From contig LR134136.1 of NCBI GenBank assembly GCA_900635495.1, positions 496,001 through 560,000 of the forward strand: a stretch of DNA of 64,000 nt, given 5' to 3'. The DNA is from Atlantibacter hermannii (lineage in GTDB: Bacteria; Pseudomonadota; Gammaproteobacteria; Enterobacterales; Enterobacteriaceae). Under the pieces are notes generated by a model, which was not told the DNA's origin, made no database searches, and was given only the letters and a program-made list of their open reading frames with translations. Below are positions 11,492 to 19,214 of the stretch, piece after piece (position 1 is the stretch's first letter; each line of letters begins with the position of its first letter). A program made the translations under genes and the position numbers.

Positions 11492-12844
11492 ATGGCACTC
11501 GCGATGAAAGTAATCACACAAGTTGAAGCGCAGCGCAAAACGCTGGAACAGGCGGTCTCTCAGGCGCTGGAGCTCGCTGCCGGTAAAGCCGACGGTGCGG
11601 AAGTGGCAGTCAGTAAAACCACCGGCATCAGCGTCAGCACCCGCTACGGTGAAGTGGAAAACGTAGAGTTCAACAGCGATGGCGCGCTGGGCATTACGGT
11701 TTACCATCAGAACCGTAAAGGCAGCGCCTCATCGACCGATTTAAGCCCGGACGCGATTGCCCGTACCGTGCAGGCCGCGCTGGATATCGCTCGCTACACC
11801 TCGCCCGATCCGTGTGCGGGCGTGGCAGATAAAGAACTGCTGGCGTTTGACGCCCCCGATCTGGATCTTTTCCATCCGGCAGAAGTGGACGCCGATCGCG
11901 CCATCGAACTGGCGGCGCGTGCCGAAGAGGTGGCGCTGAAAGCCGATAAGCGGATCACTAACACCGAAGGCGGCAGCTTTAACAGCCATTACGGCATTAA
12001 AGTGTTCGGCAACAGCCATGGCATGCTGCAGAGCTACTGTTCAACGCGCCACTCCCTTTCAAGCTGTGTGATCGCGGAACAGGACGGCGATATGGAGCGC
12101 GACTATGCCTATACCATCGGTCGTGCGATAGAAGACTTACGTTCACCGGAGTGGGTAGGCGAAGAGTGCGCCCAGCGCGTCCTGTCGCGCCTGGCACCGC
12201 GTAAGCTCTCTACTATGAAGGCACCGGTGATTTTCGCCCGTGAAGTGGCGACTGGCCTGTTTGGTCATCTGGTTGGCGCGATTGCGGGCGGCGCGGTATA
12301 CCGCAAATCGACCTTCCTGCTGGATTCGCTGGGCAAACAGATCCTGCCGGAGTGGCTCACCATTGAAGAGCACCCGCACTTGTTGAAAGGCCTGGCCTCC
12401 ACGCCGTTCGACAGCGAAGGGGTCCGCACCGAGCGTCGCGATATCGTCAAAGATGGCGTACTGCAACAGTGGCTGTTGACCAACTACTCTGCGCGCAAAC
12501 TGGGTTTGACCAGCACCGGACACGCGGGCGGCATCCATAACTGGCGCATTAACGGGCGTGGTTTAGGCTTCGATGCCTTGCTGAAAGAGATGGGCACTGG
12601 CCTTGTGGTGACTGAACTCATGGGGCAGGGCGTAAGCGGGATCACCGGCGATTACTCGCGTGGCGCGGCGGGATTCTGGGTGGAAAATGGCGTGATCCAG
12701 TATCCGGTTAGCGAAATCACCATTGCCGGTAACCTTAAAGACATGTGGCGTAACATCGTCACCATCGGCGACGATATCGAAACGCGCAGCAATATTCAGT
12801 GTGGTTCGGTGTTACTGCCAGAGATGAAAATCGCCGGTCAGTAA
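11492..12844 (+). CDS. tldE: TldE (PmbA), subunit of the TldD/TldE metalloprotease
   Basis: 450 residues, beginning [20 protein letters not shown]. With TldD it forms a heterodimeric zinc protease that matures microcin B17 and degrades the CcdA antitoxin. TldE itself lacks the metal-binding HExxxH motif, which belongs to TldD, and none is seen here. Both conserved glycine-rich C-terminal blocks ([25 protein letters not shown]) are present and length is standard. Confidence 0.96.
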   Translation: MALAMKVITQVEAQRKTLEQAVSQALELAAGKADGAEVAVSKTTGISVSTRYGEVENVEFNSDGALGITVYHQNRKGSASSTDLSPDAIARTVQAALDIARYTSPDPCAGVADKELLAFDAPDLDLFHPAEVDADRAIELAARAEEVALKADKRITNTEGGSFNSHYGIKVFGNSHGMLQSYCSTRHSLSSCVIAEQDGDMERDYAYTIGRAIEDLRSPEWVGEECAQRVLSRLAPRKLSTMKAPVIFAREVATGLFGHLVGAIAGGAVYRKSTFLLDSLGKQILPEWLTIEEHPHLLKGLASTPFDSEGVRTERRDIVKDGVLQQWLLTNYSARKLGLTSTGHAGGIHNWRINGRGLGFDALLKEMGTGLVVTELMGQGVSGITGDYSRGAAGFWVENGVIQYPVSEITIAGNLKDMWRNIVTIGDDIETRSNIQCGSVLLPEMKIAGQ

Positions 12845-12855
12845 ATCTATTAAAG

Positions 12856-12879
12856 GCGCGAGGTATCGCGCTTTTTTTT
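12856..12879 (+). terminator. tldE terminator
   Basis: GCGCGA-ggta-TCGCGC hairpin at 12856-12871 followed by eight T. Confidence 0.85.
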
Positions 12880-13008
12880 CCCGTTTATACTTCATTCTGC
12901 GGGTGCGTTGACCTCTCCACGCGAGGCCAGTATTTGCGTGTGCCACGTTCAGAGGCCGTAGCTGCAACGCGAATTATTCAGGGTATACAACAACAAGAAG
13001 GTGACCTC

Positions 13009-13395
13009 ATGCGTAAGCAACTGATTGCAATGTTGGCCGTGTCGTCTGTGTTATTCAGTGGCGTCAGTCTGGCGAAGGATCTGGAAGATGATATGGATAT
13101 CCTTAACGACAATCTCAAAATCGTCCAAAAAACCGATGATGCCGGGGAGATGAAAAACGCACTGACCGAAATGCGCGCCGCTGCGCTGGATGCACAAAAA
13201 GGCACGCCGCCGAAGCTGGAAAACAAAGCCCCGGACAGTCCTGAAATGAAGGATTTCCGTCACGGATTACAGACGCTGGTCGGTCAAATCGACGGGGCGC
13301 TGAAGCTGGCGAATGAGGGAAAAATCAAAGAAGCGAAGGCGGCAGCGGAAGATTTTAAAACCACCCGCAACACCTATCACAAAAAGTACCGTTAA
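13009..13395 (+). CDS. cybC: Soluble cytochrome b562
   Basis: 128-residue periplasmic four-helix haem protein. The signal peptide [22 protein letters not shown] is followed by [12 protein letters not shown], whose Met is the axial haem ligand; the second ligand is the His in NTYHKKYR at the C-terminus. Both are present. The start ATG at 13009 has AAGGTGACC before it; the longer open frame from 12799 lies in the terminator region. Electron-transfer partner is unknown. Confidence 0.95.
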   Translation: MRKQLIAMLAVSSVLFSGVSLAKDLEDDMDILNDNLKIVQKTDDAGEMKNALTEMRAAALDAQKGTPPKLENKAPDSPEMKDFRHGLQTLVGQIDGALKLANEGKIKEAKAAAEDFKTTRNTYHKKYR

Positions 13396-13723
13396 TAGCT
13401 TAGTGAAAAGTGGGAGCCGCCTGGCTCCCGCTTTACCCTCACCCTTCCATAAGCAAATCCAATACCTGTCACATTTTTGAGCTTTCACCCGCAGAAGGAA
13501 TGAAGGCTTAGCGGATGCCGTTGGCTTGTTTCTCGCGATAATCCTCACACATTCCCGACGATAAATCGCCAATCCCGCCTTTTATGTGGAACAGATCACT
13601 CCTGCCACTGGCCTTTCCACTTCGAAGTGGAAAACAACTCGCTACAAACTTTTAACCTCTGTCGTTACTTTTACTCCAGAACCATTAACGGAGTCACGCC
13701 AGTGAATAACGGAGCAGTCAGTC
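13396..13723. promoter_or_regulatory. Spacer before the DUF4310-type cassette, with a perfect 20-bp palindrome
   Basis: 328 bp. GGGAGCC-gcct-GGCTCCC at 13412-13429 is a hairpin just after cybC, without a good U-tract. At 13614-13633 stands a perfect palindrome, TTTCCACTTCGAAGTGGAAA, about 90 bp before the first cassette gene. Its position fits an operator for the regulator encoded at the cassette's far end (19215-21125), but this is inference. No sigma54 promoter motif (TGGCAC-N5-TTGC) is seen. Confidence 0.55.
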
Positions 13724-14041
13724 ATGATGGGGGGAGAGCAGGCGACGCAGATAGACCATCTTGCCGAACGCATGCTGGCGCAGGTGTATGCCTTACTGCA
13801 CCGCCATCACGTCATTCCCAATGCGGTACAGGAACAAATGCTGACGTCACACGTCCGCGCAATGGCGCACCGGTCAGTCACCGGCGAGCCGTTGCCGGAA
13901 GTGGATGCCAGCTTGTTTGACGAAATTTCAGCTGAATCAATGGCGCTTGCCCGTGAAGTCGTCGCCAAATTTGGCAACCTTCCCGATGAAGAAGCCTGGC
14001 TGTTGTCAGTGCACTTCGAAGTCGCGAAAGAAAACCTTTAA
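13724..14041 (+). CDS. Single-PRD-domain protein of the EF_0829/AHA_3910 type
   Basis: About 105 residues and little more than one PTS regulation domain (PRD). PRDs are normally found in pairs in regulators and are phosphorylated on His by PTS proteins. His43 (in MLTSHVRAMAHR) and His97 (LLSVHFEVA) occupy the usual PRD positions. There is no DNA-binding or catalytic domain. It is the first gene of an operon, 9 bp before the DUF2620 gene. It may sense or relay PTS phosphorylation for the transporter encoded next; this is unproven. The start could be either ATG of the ATGATG pair. Confidence 0.75.
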   Translation: MMGGEQATQIDHLAERMLAQVYALLHRHHVIPNAVQEQMLTSHVRAMAHRSVTGEPLPEVDASLFDEISAESMALAREVVAKFGNLPDEEAWLLSVHFEVAKENL

Positions 14042-14050
14042 GGAGCAAAC

Positions 14051-14413
14051 ATGGAACAGATAACAGTGGTGATTGGCGATCGTCTGGGGAAAGGCCAGAA
14101 AGTAGCGGCTGGCGTGGAGAAAGCCGGTGGTCGGGCAGTCGTCGTACCTGGCGTGGCGGCAGACATGAAGCTGGGCGACGTCATGAAAGCAGAAAATGCC
14201 ACCTTTGGCATTTCGTTCTGTGGCAGCGGCGGCGCGGGCGCGATCACTGCGCAAACCAAGTATGGCTACAAAGCCAAATACGGTATGCGCTCGGTGGAGG
14301 AAGGCGTGACCGCCATCAACGAAGGCTGCAACGTGCTGGGATTCGGCTTTATGGATAAAGAAGAGCTGGGCGAGCGTCTGGTACAGGCATGGCAGAAGAA
14401 ACACGGCGCTTAA
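14051..14413 (+). CDS. DUF2620 glycine-rich SFCGS-motif protein (YhfU-like)
   Basis: 120-residue soluble protein related to E. coli YhfU. It carries the family signature SFCGSGGAGAIT at about 55-66, a Cys followed by a glycine-rich loop. The layout recalls the phosphocysteine loop of PTS EIIB proteins, an inference from motif shape only. Start MEQITVVIGDRLG follows AAGGAGCAAAC. It sits between the PRD protein and DUF4312, and the set recurs together in Enterococcus and Aeromonas, so these proteins probably form one transport complex. Function unknown. Confidence 0.75.
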   Translation: MEQITVVIGDRLGKGQKVAAGVEKAGGRAVVVPGVAADMKLGDVMKAENATFGISFCGSGGAGAITAQTKYGYKAKYGMRSVEEGVTAINEGCNVLGFGFMDKEELGERLVQAWQKKHGA

Positions 14414-14415
14414 GC

Positions 14416-14715
14416 ATGAAAGAACAATTCACCACCACGGTGAGAGTATCCGGTAAAGGCGACGCCAAAGCGCGTGCCTTTGCCGACGCCCTGAACCATG
14501 TTCAGGCCTCGGTGATGAAGGCATCGCCGCATATCTTACTGCGTATTGAGCCACAGGATGTGCAGGTTGTTCATGCGCGTGAAACGGTGCGTAAAGAAGC
14601 CTTTCTGTTCTTCTTTTTGCGCCGGGAAAGACGCACCTACAGCGTGGAGCTGGATGTGACCGTCAACGTGACAGCCATCAATCTCGATAAGGTGGATTTC
14701 GTCACGCAACGCTGA
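14416..14715 (+). CDS. DUF4312 protein
   Basis: 99 residues, starting MKEQFTTTVRVSGKG two bases after the DUF2620 stop; an upstream in-frame ATG at 14389 overlaps the previous gene and is less likely. No membrane segment and no signal peptide. It is rich in basic residues, with a hydrophobic patch EAFLFFFLRRERR near the middle. Known only as a member of the cassette conserved with DUF4311/DUF4310. I infer a cytoplasmic accessory subunit of the permease; no biochemical function is established. Confidence 0.7.
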   Translation: MKEQFTTTVRVSGKGDAKARAFADALNHVQASVMKASPHILLRIEPQDVQVVHARETVRKEAFLFFFLRRERRTYSVELDVTVNVTAINLDKVDFVTQR

Positions 14716-14737
14716 TTCTCACTAAAAGGGCAGACGA

Positions 14738-15514
14738 ATGTTCCTGATAATATTAATAAAATCGCTCATTATCGGCGGCCTGGTTGGCGTCGGTGTGGGC
14801 GCCGGGGCTGCACGCATGTTTCATGCGCCTACCACACAGGGTATGGGCGCGTTTCGTACTTTGGGCGAGCTGAACTCCTGTGAAGGGGATCCGGCCTCTC
14901 ACTTCTCCTTTGGTCTTGGGTTCTTCTTCAACGCATGGGCGTCGTCCGTTGCGGCAGGATCGTTCACCCAGGACGTCGATCACCGCATCATCCCCAACTG
15001 GGGCGCCGCAGCGCTGATGGTAAAAAATCGCAACGTCGGTGAGACCCTGCACGATCCGAAAAAAATGGCGATCGCCTGCGGCGTCATCGGCATGATCGTT
15101 GTGACCTTTCTGAACCTCACCGCGTCTTCTGTTCCCGAAGCGTTACAGGTTACCGCCGTCAAAGTGTTGGTCCCGGCAGCTAACCTGTTGGTGAATACCG
15201 TGATGCCGGTAATTTTCTGGCTGGCGGCGATTGATGCGGGCAAGAAATCCGGCTTTTGGGCGACCGTCTTCGGTGGCGCAGCGCAGCTGATAATGGGTAA
15301 TGCCGTGCCGGGGTTGGTATTAGGCATCCTGATTGGTAAAGGCGTCGAAGAGAGCGGCTGGAACCATGTTACCAAAGTGATGATGGTGGCGATTGTCCTG
15401 CTGTTCGTACTGAGCGGCTTCTTCCGTGGTTTCGACATGAAGATGATCGAATCCTTCAATATGACCGTGCCGAACTGGCTCGAACTGATCCACAACTCGC
15501 TGAGCGGCAAATAA
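14738..15514 (+). CDS. DUF4311 membrane protein, putative permease subunit
   Basis: 258 residues and strongly hydrophobic, with a first helix at the N-terminus (MFLIILIKSLIIGGLVGVGV) and several more between about 105 and 225. Between the first helices lies a conserved soluble or re-entrant stretch with NSCEGDPASHFSFGLGFFFNAWASS. It is partner to the DUF4310 protein 10 bp downstream. Their arrangement, two polytopic proteins with two small soluble ones, resembles multi-part EIIC/EIID plus EIIB permeases, yet I see no similarity to a named PTS family. Confidence 0.72.
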   Translation: MFLIILIKSLIIGGLVGVGVGAGAARMFHAPTTQGMGAFRTLGELNSCEGDPASHFSFGLGFFFNAWASSVAAGSFTQDVDHRIIPNWGAAALMVKNRNVGETLHDPKKMAIACGVIGMIVVTFLNLTASSVPEALQVTAVKVLVPAANLLVNTVMPVIFWLAAIDAGKKSGFWATVFGGAAQLIMGNAVPGLVLGILIGKGVEESGWNHVTKVMMVAIVLLFVLSGFFRGFDMKMIESFNMTVPNWLELIHNSLSGK

Positions 15515-15524
15515 CGGAGGCACC

Positions 15525-16169
15525 ATGGAAGAGAATAAAGGTTTTTGGTATGCCGACTGGTCCTTCCCGATCTTTGTTGGCCTATTGTCATCCGGGGTGT
15601 TTGCCGGGACACACATGTACTATCTGTACGGCATCGGCGCCTTTAACGAAGTGGCTTTCGTGGCAATGCTGAAAGCAGGCATTGATACCGGTGTTTATGG
15701 CGCGGTAGCGGCGTTTGGCGCCAGTTTCCTGTTTGCCCGCATTATTGAAGGTTCCCTGGTGGGGATCCTGGATATCGGCGGCGCAATCCAGACCGGTGTC
15801 GGTCTGGGCGTTCCGGCGCTGCTGCTGGGCGCAGGTTTCGTATTCCCGGTAGCGAACTTTGCCGCATCGCTGGTCACGGGACTGGTGATTGGTCTGGCGA
15901 TTGGTTACATCATCATCCTGGCCCGTAAGTTCACCATCAACCAGAGCGATTCCACCTACGGGGCGGACGTCATGATGGGAGCCGGTAACGCTTCTGGTCG
16001 CTTCCTCGGACCGCTAATCATCCTGAGCGCCATGACCGCCTCCATTCCTATTGGCATCGGTTCACTGGCGGGCGCGCTGCTGTTTTATCTCTGGCAGAAG
16101 CCGATTACCGGCGGCGCAATCCTCGGCGCGATGATATTAGGTTCGCTGTTCCCGATTGCCATTAGTTAA
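15525..16169 (+). CDS. DUF4310 membrane protein, putative permease subunit
   Basis: 214 residues, almost wholly membrane helices rich in Gly and Ala, with long GVGLGVPALLLGAGFVFPV-type segments and a cytoplasmic loop LARKFTINQSDSTYGADVMMGAGNASG. The ribosome site GGAGGCACC precedes the ATG. The C-terminus ends in a helix, FPIAIS. Together with DUF4311 it would form the channel of the transporter. No ATPase gene is present in the cassette, so energy may come from phosphotransfer or an ion gradient; unknown. Confidence 0.72.
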   Translation: MEENKGFWYADWSFPIFVGLLSSGVFAGTHMYYLYGIGAFNEVAFVAMLKAGIDTGVYGAVAAFGASFLFARIIEGSLVGILDIGGAIQTGVGLGVPALLLGAGFVFPVANFAASLVTGLVIGLAIGYIIILARKFTINQSDSTYGADVMMGAGNASGRFLGPLIILSAMTASIPIGIGSLAGALLFYLWQKPITGGAILGAMILGSLFPIAIS

Positions 16170-16225
16170 CAGCAACAGGTATACCCGGGCGGGCACGTGA
16201 TTGCCCGCCTGGCGAGGAGAAAGAC

Positions 16226-17359
16226 ATGTTTGATTTACTCCTGCGCCGTGCGCGTCTGGTTGACGATACGGTTAGCGATATTGCCATCAGGGATGGGAAA
16301 ATCGCCGCGCTGGGCGACATTCATGGTCCGGCCACGAAAACGGTCGATTTGCGTGGCGAGTGCTACGTCAGCGCGGGCTGGATTGATTCCCACGTTCATT
16401 GCTATCCGAAATCGCCCATTTATCACGATGAACCGGACAGTATCGGTATCGCCACTGGCGTAACCACCGTAATCGATGCCGGCAGTACGGGTGCTGATGA
16501 TATTGACGATTTCTATACCATTACCCGCCACGCCGCCACGGAGGTTTACGCCCTGCTTAACATTTCCCGCGTGGGTCTCATTGCCCAGAACGAACTGGCG
16601 AATATGGCAAATATTGATGGCGAGGCGGTAAAACAGGCGGTTAAACGCCATCCCGATTTTATTGTCGGTCTGAAAGCCCGCATGAGCAGTAGCGTAGTAG
16701 GTGAAAACGGTATTACGCCCCTGGAGCGAGCCAAAGCGATGCAGCAGGAAAACGGCAACTTGCCGCTGATGGTGCATATCGGCAATAACCCGCCGGATCT
16801 GGACGACATTGCTGAGCGCCTGAGCTGTGGCGACATCATTACCCACTGCTATAACGGAAAACCCAACCGGATCCTGACGCCGGGCGGTGAGCTGCGCGCT
16901 TCGGTGACCAGAGCTATCCAGCGTGGCGTGCACCTTGACGTCGGTCATGGTACTGCCAGCCTCAGCTTTGCCGTGGCGAAGCGTGCGATTAGCCTGGGCG
17001 TTCTGCCTCATACCATTAGCTCGGATATCTACTGTCGCAATCGTATTAAGGGGCCGGTGTATTCACTGGCAAATGTGATGTCGAAATTTCTCGCCATCGG
17101 CATGTCGCTGCCGCAAGTCATTGACTGCGTAACGGCCAACGCCGCCGATGCCCTGAATTTGAAAACCAAAGGCCGTCTTCAGCCAGGCCTGGATGCGGAT
17201 TTAACCCTGTTTACGCTCAGACGTCAGCCGACGCTGCTGATGGATGCAGAAAACGACAGCTTACAGGCTGATGTCATGCTGGTGCCGCTTGCAGCGGTGC
17301 GCGCAGGCAAGGGTTACATGACTAAACAAGGGAGCGCGGAACATGCCGTCTATTTTTGA
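16226..17359 (+). CDS. Amidohydrolase/deacetylase-family metallohydrolase (EF_0837/AHA_3915 type)
   Basis: 377-residue amidohydrolase-superfamily enzyme. Metal ligands are seen as DSHVHC (residues ~52-57), a Lys in GLKARMS likely to be carboxylated (~150), HIGN (~185), HCYN and the Asp of SSDIY (~272). This is the binuclear dihydroorotase/D-aminoacylase type. It probably removes an acyl group from, or opens a ring in, the substrate imported by the cassette, preceding the ammonia-lyase step. It overlaps the next gene by 17 bp, showing tight coupling. Confidence 0.8.
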   Translation: MFDLLLRRARLVDDTVSDIAIRDGKIAALGDIHGPATKTVDLRGECYVSAGWIDSHVHCYPKSPIYHDEPDSIGIATGVTTVIDAGSTGADDIDDFYTITRHAATEVYALLNISRVGLIAQNELANMANIDGEAVKQAVKRHPDFIVGLKARMSSSVVGENGITPLERAKAMQQENGNLPLMVHIGNNPPDLDDIAERLSCGDIITHCYNGKPNRILTPGGELRASVTRAIQRGVHLDVGHGTASLSFAVAKRAISLGVLPHTISSDIYCRNRIKGPVYSLANVMSKFLAIGMSLPQVIDCVTANAADALNLKTKGRLQPGLDADLTLFTLRRQPTLLMDAENDSLQADVMLVPLAAVRAGKGYMTKQGSAEHAVYF

Positions 17360-18461
17360 AAAATACCATTTAAAGCAGGTGATAAATACCTCAGGCCGCA
17401 TGACCGCGCTGGGTGTATCAACGCCGCGACCGGAGGTCGTGGATGCCGCGATGGCAGGAATGAATCAGTATTTCGAAATGAAAGATCTGGTGAACAAGAC
17501 CGGAGAATACATCGCAAAACTGCTTGATGTGGAAGGCGCAACCGTTGTGTCCTGCGCCTCTGCGGGGATCGCTCAGTCCGTGGCGGCGGTACTGGTTCAG
17601 GATAGCGACTGGCTGCTGGAAAACCTGCATGTTACCCCCGTTGAGAATAACGAAATCGTGCTGCCGAAAGGCCATAACGTCAACTTTGGCGCACCGGTCG
17701 GTACGATGGTGGCGCTGGGTGGCGGCAAACTGGTCGAAGCGGGTTATGCCAACGAATGTTCTGCTGCGCAACTGGCAGCCGCCATTACGCCGCGTACGGC
17801 GGCGATCCTCTACATCAAATCCCACCATTGTGTGCAGAAAAGTATGCTCAGCGTCGAGCAGGCGGTGGTCGTCGCGCGCAAACACAACCTGCCGCTGATC
17901 GTCGACGCGGCGGCGGAAGAAGATTTGCAATGTTACTACCGCGCCGGGGCCGATTTGGTGATTTACAGCGGCGCGAAAGCCATTGAAGGGCCGACCAGCG
18001 GACTGGTGATTGGCAAAACGCAGTACGTGGAGTGGGTGAAACGCCAGACGGCGGGGATCGGTCGCGCAATGAAGGTCGGCAAAGAGGGCATTCTGGGCCT
18101 GACCTGTGCCATTGAACTCTATCTGCACGCGCAAAAAGAGAGCGGGGCGGAGATGGTAGAAAAAATGACGCCCTTTATCAACGCGCTGAATACGCTTAAC
18201 GGCGTGAGTGCCCGCGTGGTGTGGGACAGCGCCGGACGTGATATCGCTCGTACCGAAATCACGTTTGATGAAGCCGTCACCGGCATTGCTACCGGCGAGC
18301 TGGTGGAGGCACTGAAGCAGGGCGAGTATGCCATCTACTTCCGTGGCTACAAAGCTAACGAAGGCATTATCGAAGCCGATGTGCGAAGCGTGGATCGCGC
18401 GCAGTTGGACATTGTCGCGCGTCGCATCGCTGACGTGATAAATCAGGAGAAATCAGCATGA
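17343..18461 (+). CDS. SelA/DgaE-like PLP-dependent ammonia-lyase
   Basis: 372-residue fold-type I PLP enzyme of the SelA-like group that includes DgaE, the 2-amino-2-deoxy-D-gluconate ammonia-lyase of Salmonella. The PLP lysine is in YSGAKAIEGPTSG (about residue 213) and the Asp in IVDAAAEE holds the cofactor ring. The likely reaction is removal of ammonia from a 2-amino sugar acid to give a 2-keto-3-deoxy acid, which the next enzyme can cleave. The start MPSIFEKYHL at 17343 overlaps the amidohydrolase; 4 bp overlap with the aldolase. Confidence 0.8.
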   Translation: MPSIFEKYHLKQVINTSGRMTALGVSTPRPEVVDAAMAGMNQYFEMKDLVNKTGEYIAKLLDVEGATVVSCASAGIAQSVAAVLVQDSDWLLENLHVTPVENNEIVLPKGHNVNFGAPVGTMVALGGGKLVEAGYANECSAAQLAAAITPRTAAILYIKSHHCVQKSMLSVEQAVVVARKHNLPLIVDAAAEEDLQCYYRAGADLVIYSGAKAIEGPTSGLVIGKTQYVEWVKRQTAGIGRAMKVGKEGILGLTCAIELYLHAQKESGAEMVEKMTPFINALNTLNGVSARVVWDSAGRDIARTEITFDEAVTGIATGELVEALKQGEYAIYFRGYKANEGIIEADVRSVDRAQLDIVARRIADVINQEKSA

Positions 18462-19201
18462 AACTGACTCCAAATTTTTACCGCGATCGCGTCTGCCTGA
18501 ACGTACTGGCAGGTTCGAAACAGAATGCCCGCGAAATTTATGACGCGGCGGAAGGGCATGTGCTGGTGGGCGTACTATCCAAAAACTACCCGGACGTTAG
18601 CAGTGCGGTGGCGGATATGCGTGAATACGCGGCGCTTATCGACAACGCGCTGTCGGTTGGCCTCGGCGCAGGGGATCCGAACCAGTCGGCAATGGTGAGT
18701 GAAATCGCCCGTCAGGTACAGCCGCAACACGTTAACCAGGTGTTTACCGGCGTGGCTACCAGCCGCGCGTTGCTGGGGCAAAACGAGACGGTGGTCAACG
18801 GCCTGATATCGCCCACGGGCACGCCGGGCAAAGTCAAAATCTCTACCGGCCCGCTCAGCAGCAAGGCCGCAGAAGGCATCGTCCCCGTTGAGAGTGCGAT
18901 TGCTTTGCTTAAAGACATGGGCGGCAGCTCGGTGAAATATTTCCCGATGGGAGGGCTGGCGAGCCGCGACGAGTACCAGGCCGTCGCGGAAGCCTGCGCC
19001 CGTTATGACTTCTGGCTGGAGCCCACTGGCGGCATCGATCTGGAAAACTTCGGTGAGATTTTGCAGATTGCGCTGGATGCCGGTGTCTCCAGAATCATTC
19101 CTCACATTTATAGTTCGATTATTGATAATGTGAGCGGTAACACACGTCCGGCGGATGTGCGCCAGCTACTTGCTATCACCCGAACGCGCGTAGGCGACTA
19201 A
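18458..19201 (+). CDS. DgaF-like KDPG-aldolase-family enzyme (EF_0839/AHA_3917 type)
   Basis: 247-residue class I aldolase related to DgaF, the 2-keto-3-deoxy-6-phosphogluconate aldolase of the D-glucosaminate pathway. The Schiff-base lysine is probably the Lys of GGSSVKYFPMGG (~155), followed by the phosphate-binding glycines of LEPTGGID. It would split the product of the ammonia-lyase into pyruvate and a three-carbon piece. If it needs a phosphorylated substrate, the transporter or a kinase must phosphorylate it; no kinase is in the cassette, which favours a PTS-type transporter. Confidence 0.8.
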   Translation: MKLTPNFYRDRVCLNVLAGSKQNAREIYDAAEGHVLVGVLSKNYPDVSSAVADMREYAALIDNALSVGLGAGDPNQSAMVSEIARQVQPQHVNQVFTGVATSRALLGQNETVVNGLISPTGTPGKVKISTGPLSSKAAEGIVPVESAIALLKDMGGSSVKYFPMGGLASRDEYQAVAEACARYDFWLEPTGGIDLENFGEILQIALDAGVSRIIPHIYSSIIDNVSGNTRPADVRQLLAITRTRVGD

Positions 19202-19214
19202 CGAGGAGAGTATC

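Noticed and set aside
13560..13723. Sigma54 promoter for the DUF4310 cassette, as for the Salmonella dga operon
   Set aside because: No TGGCAC-N5-TTGC match was found, and the regulator has no sigma54 AAA+ domain.
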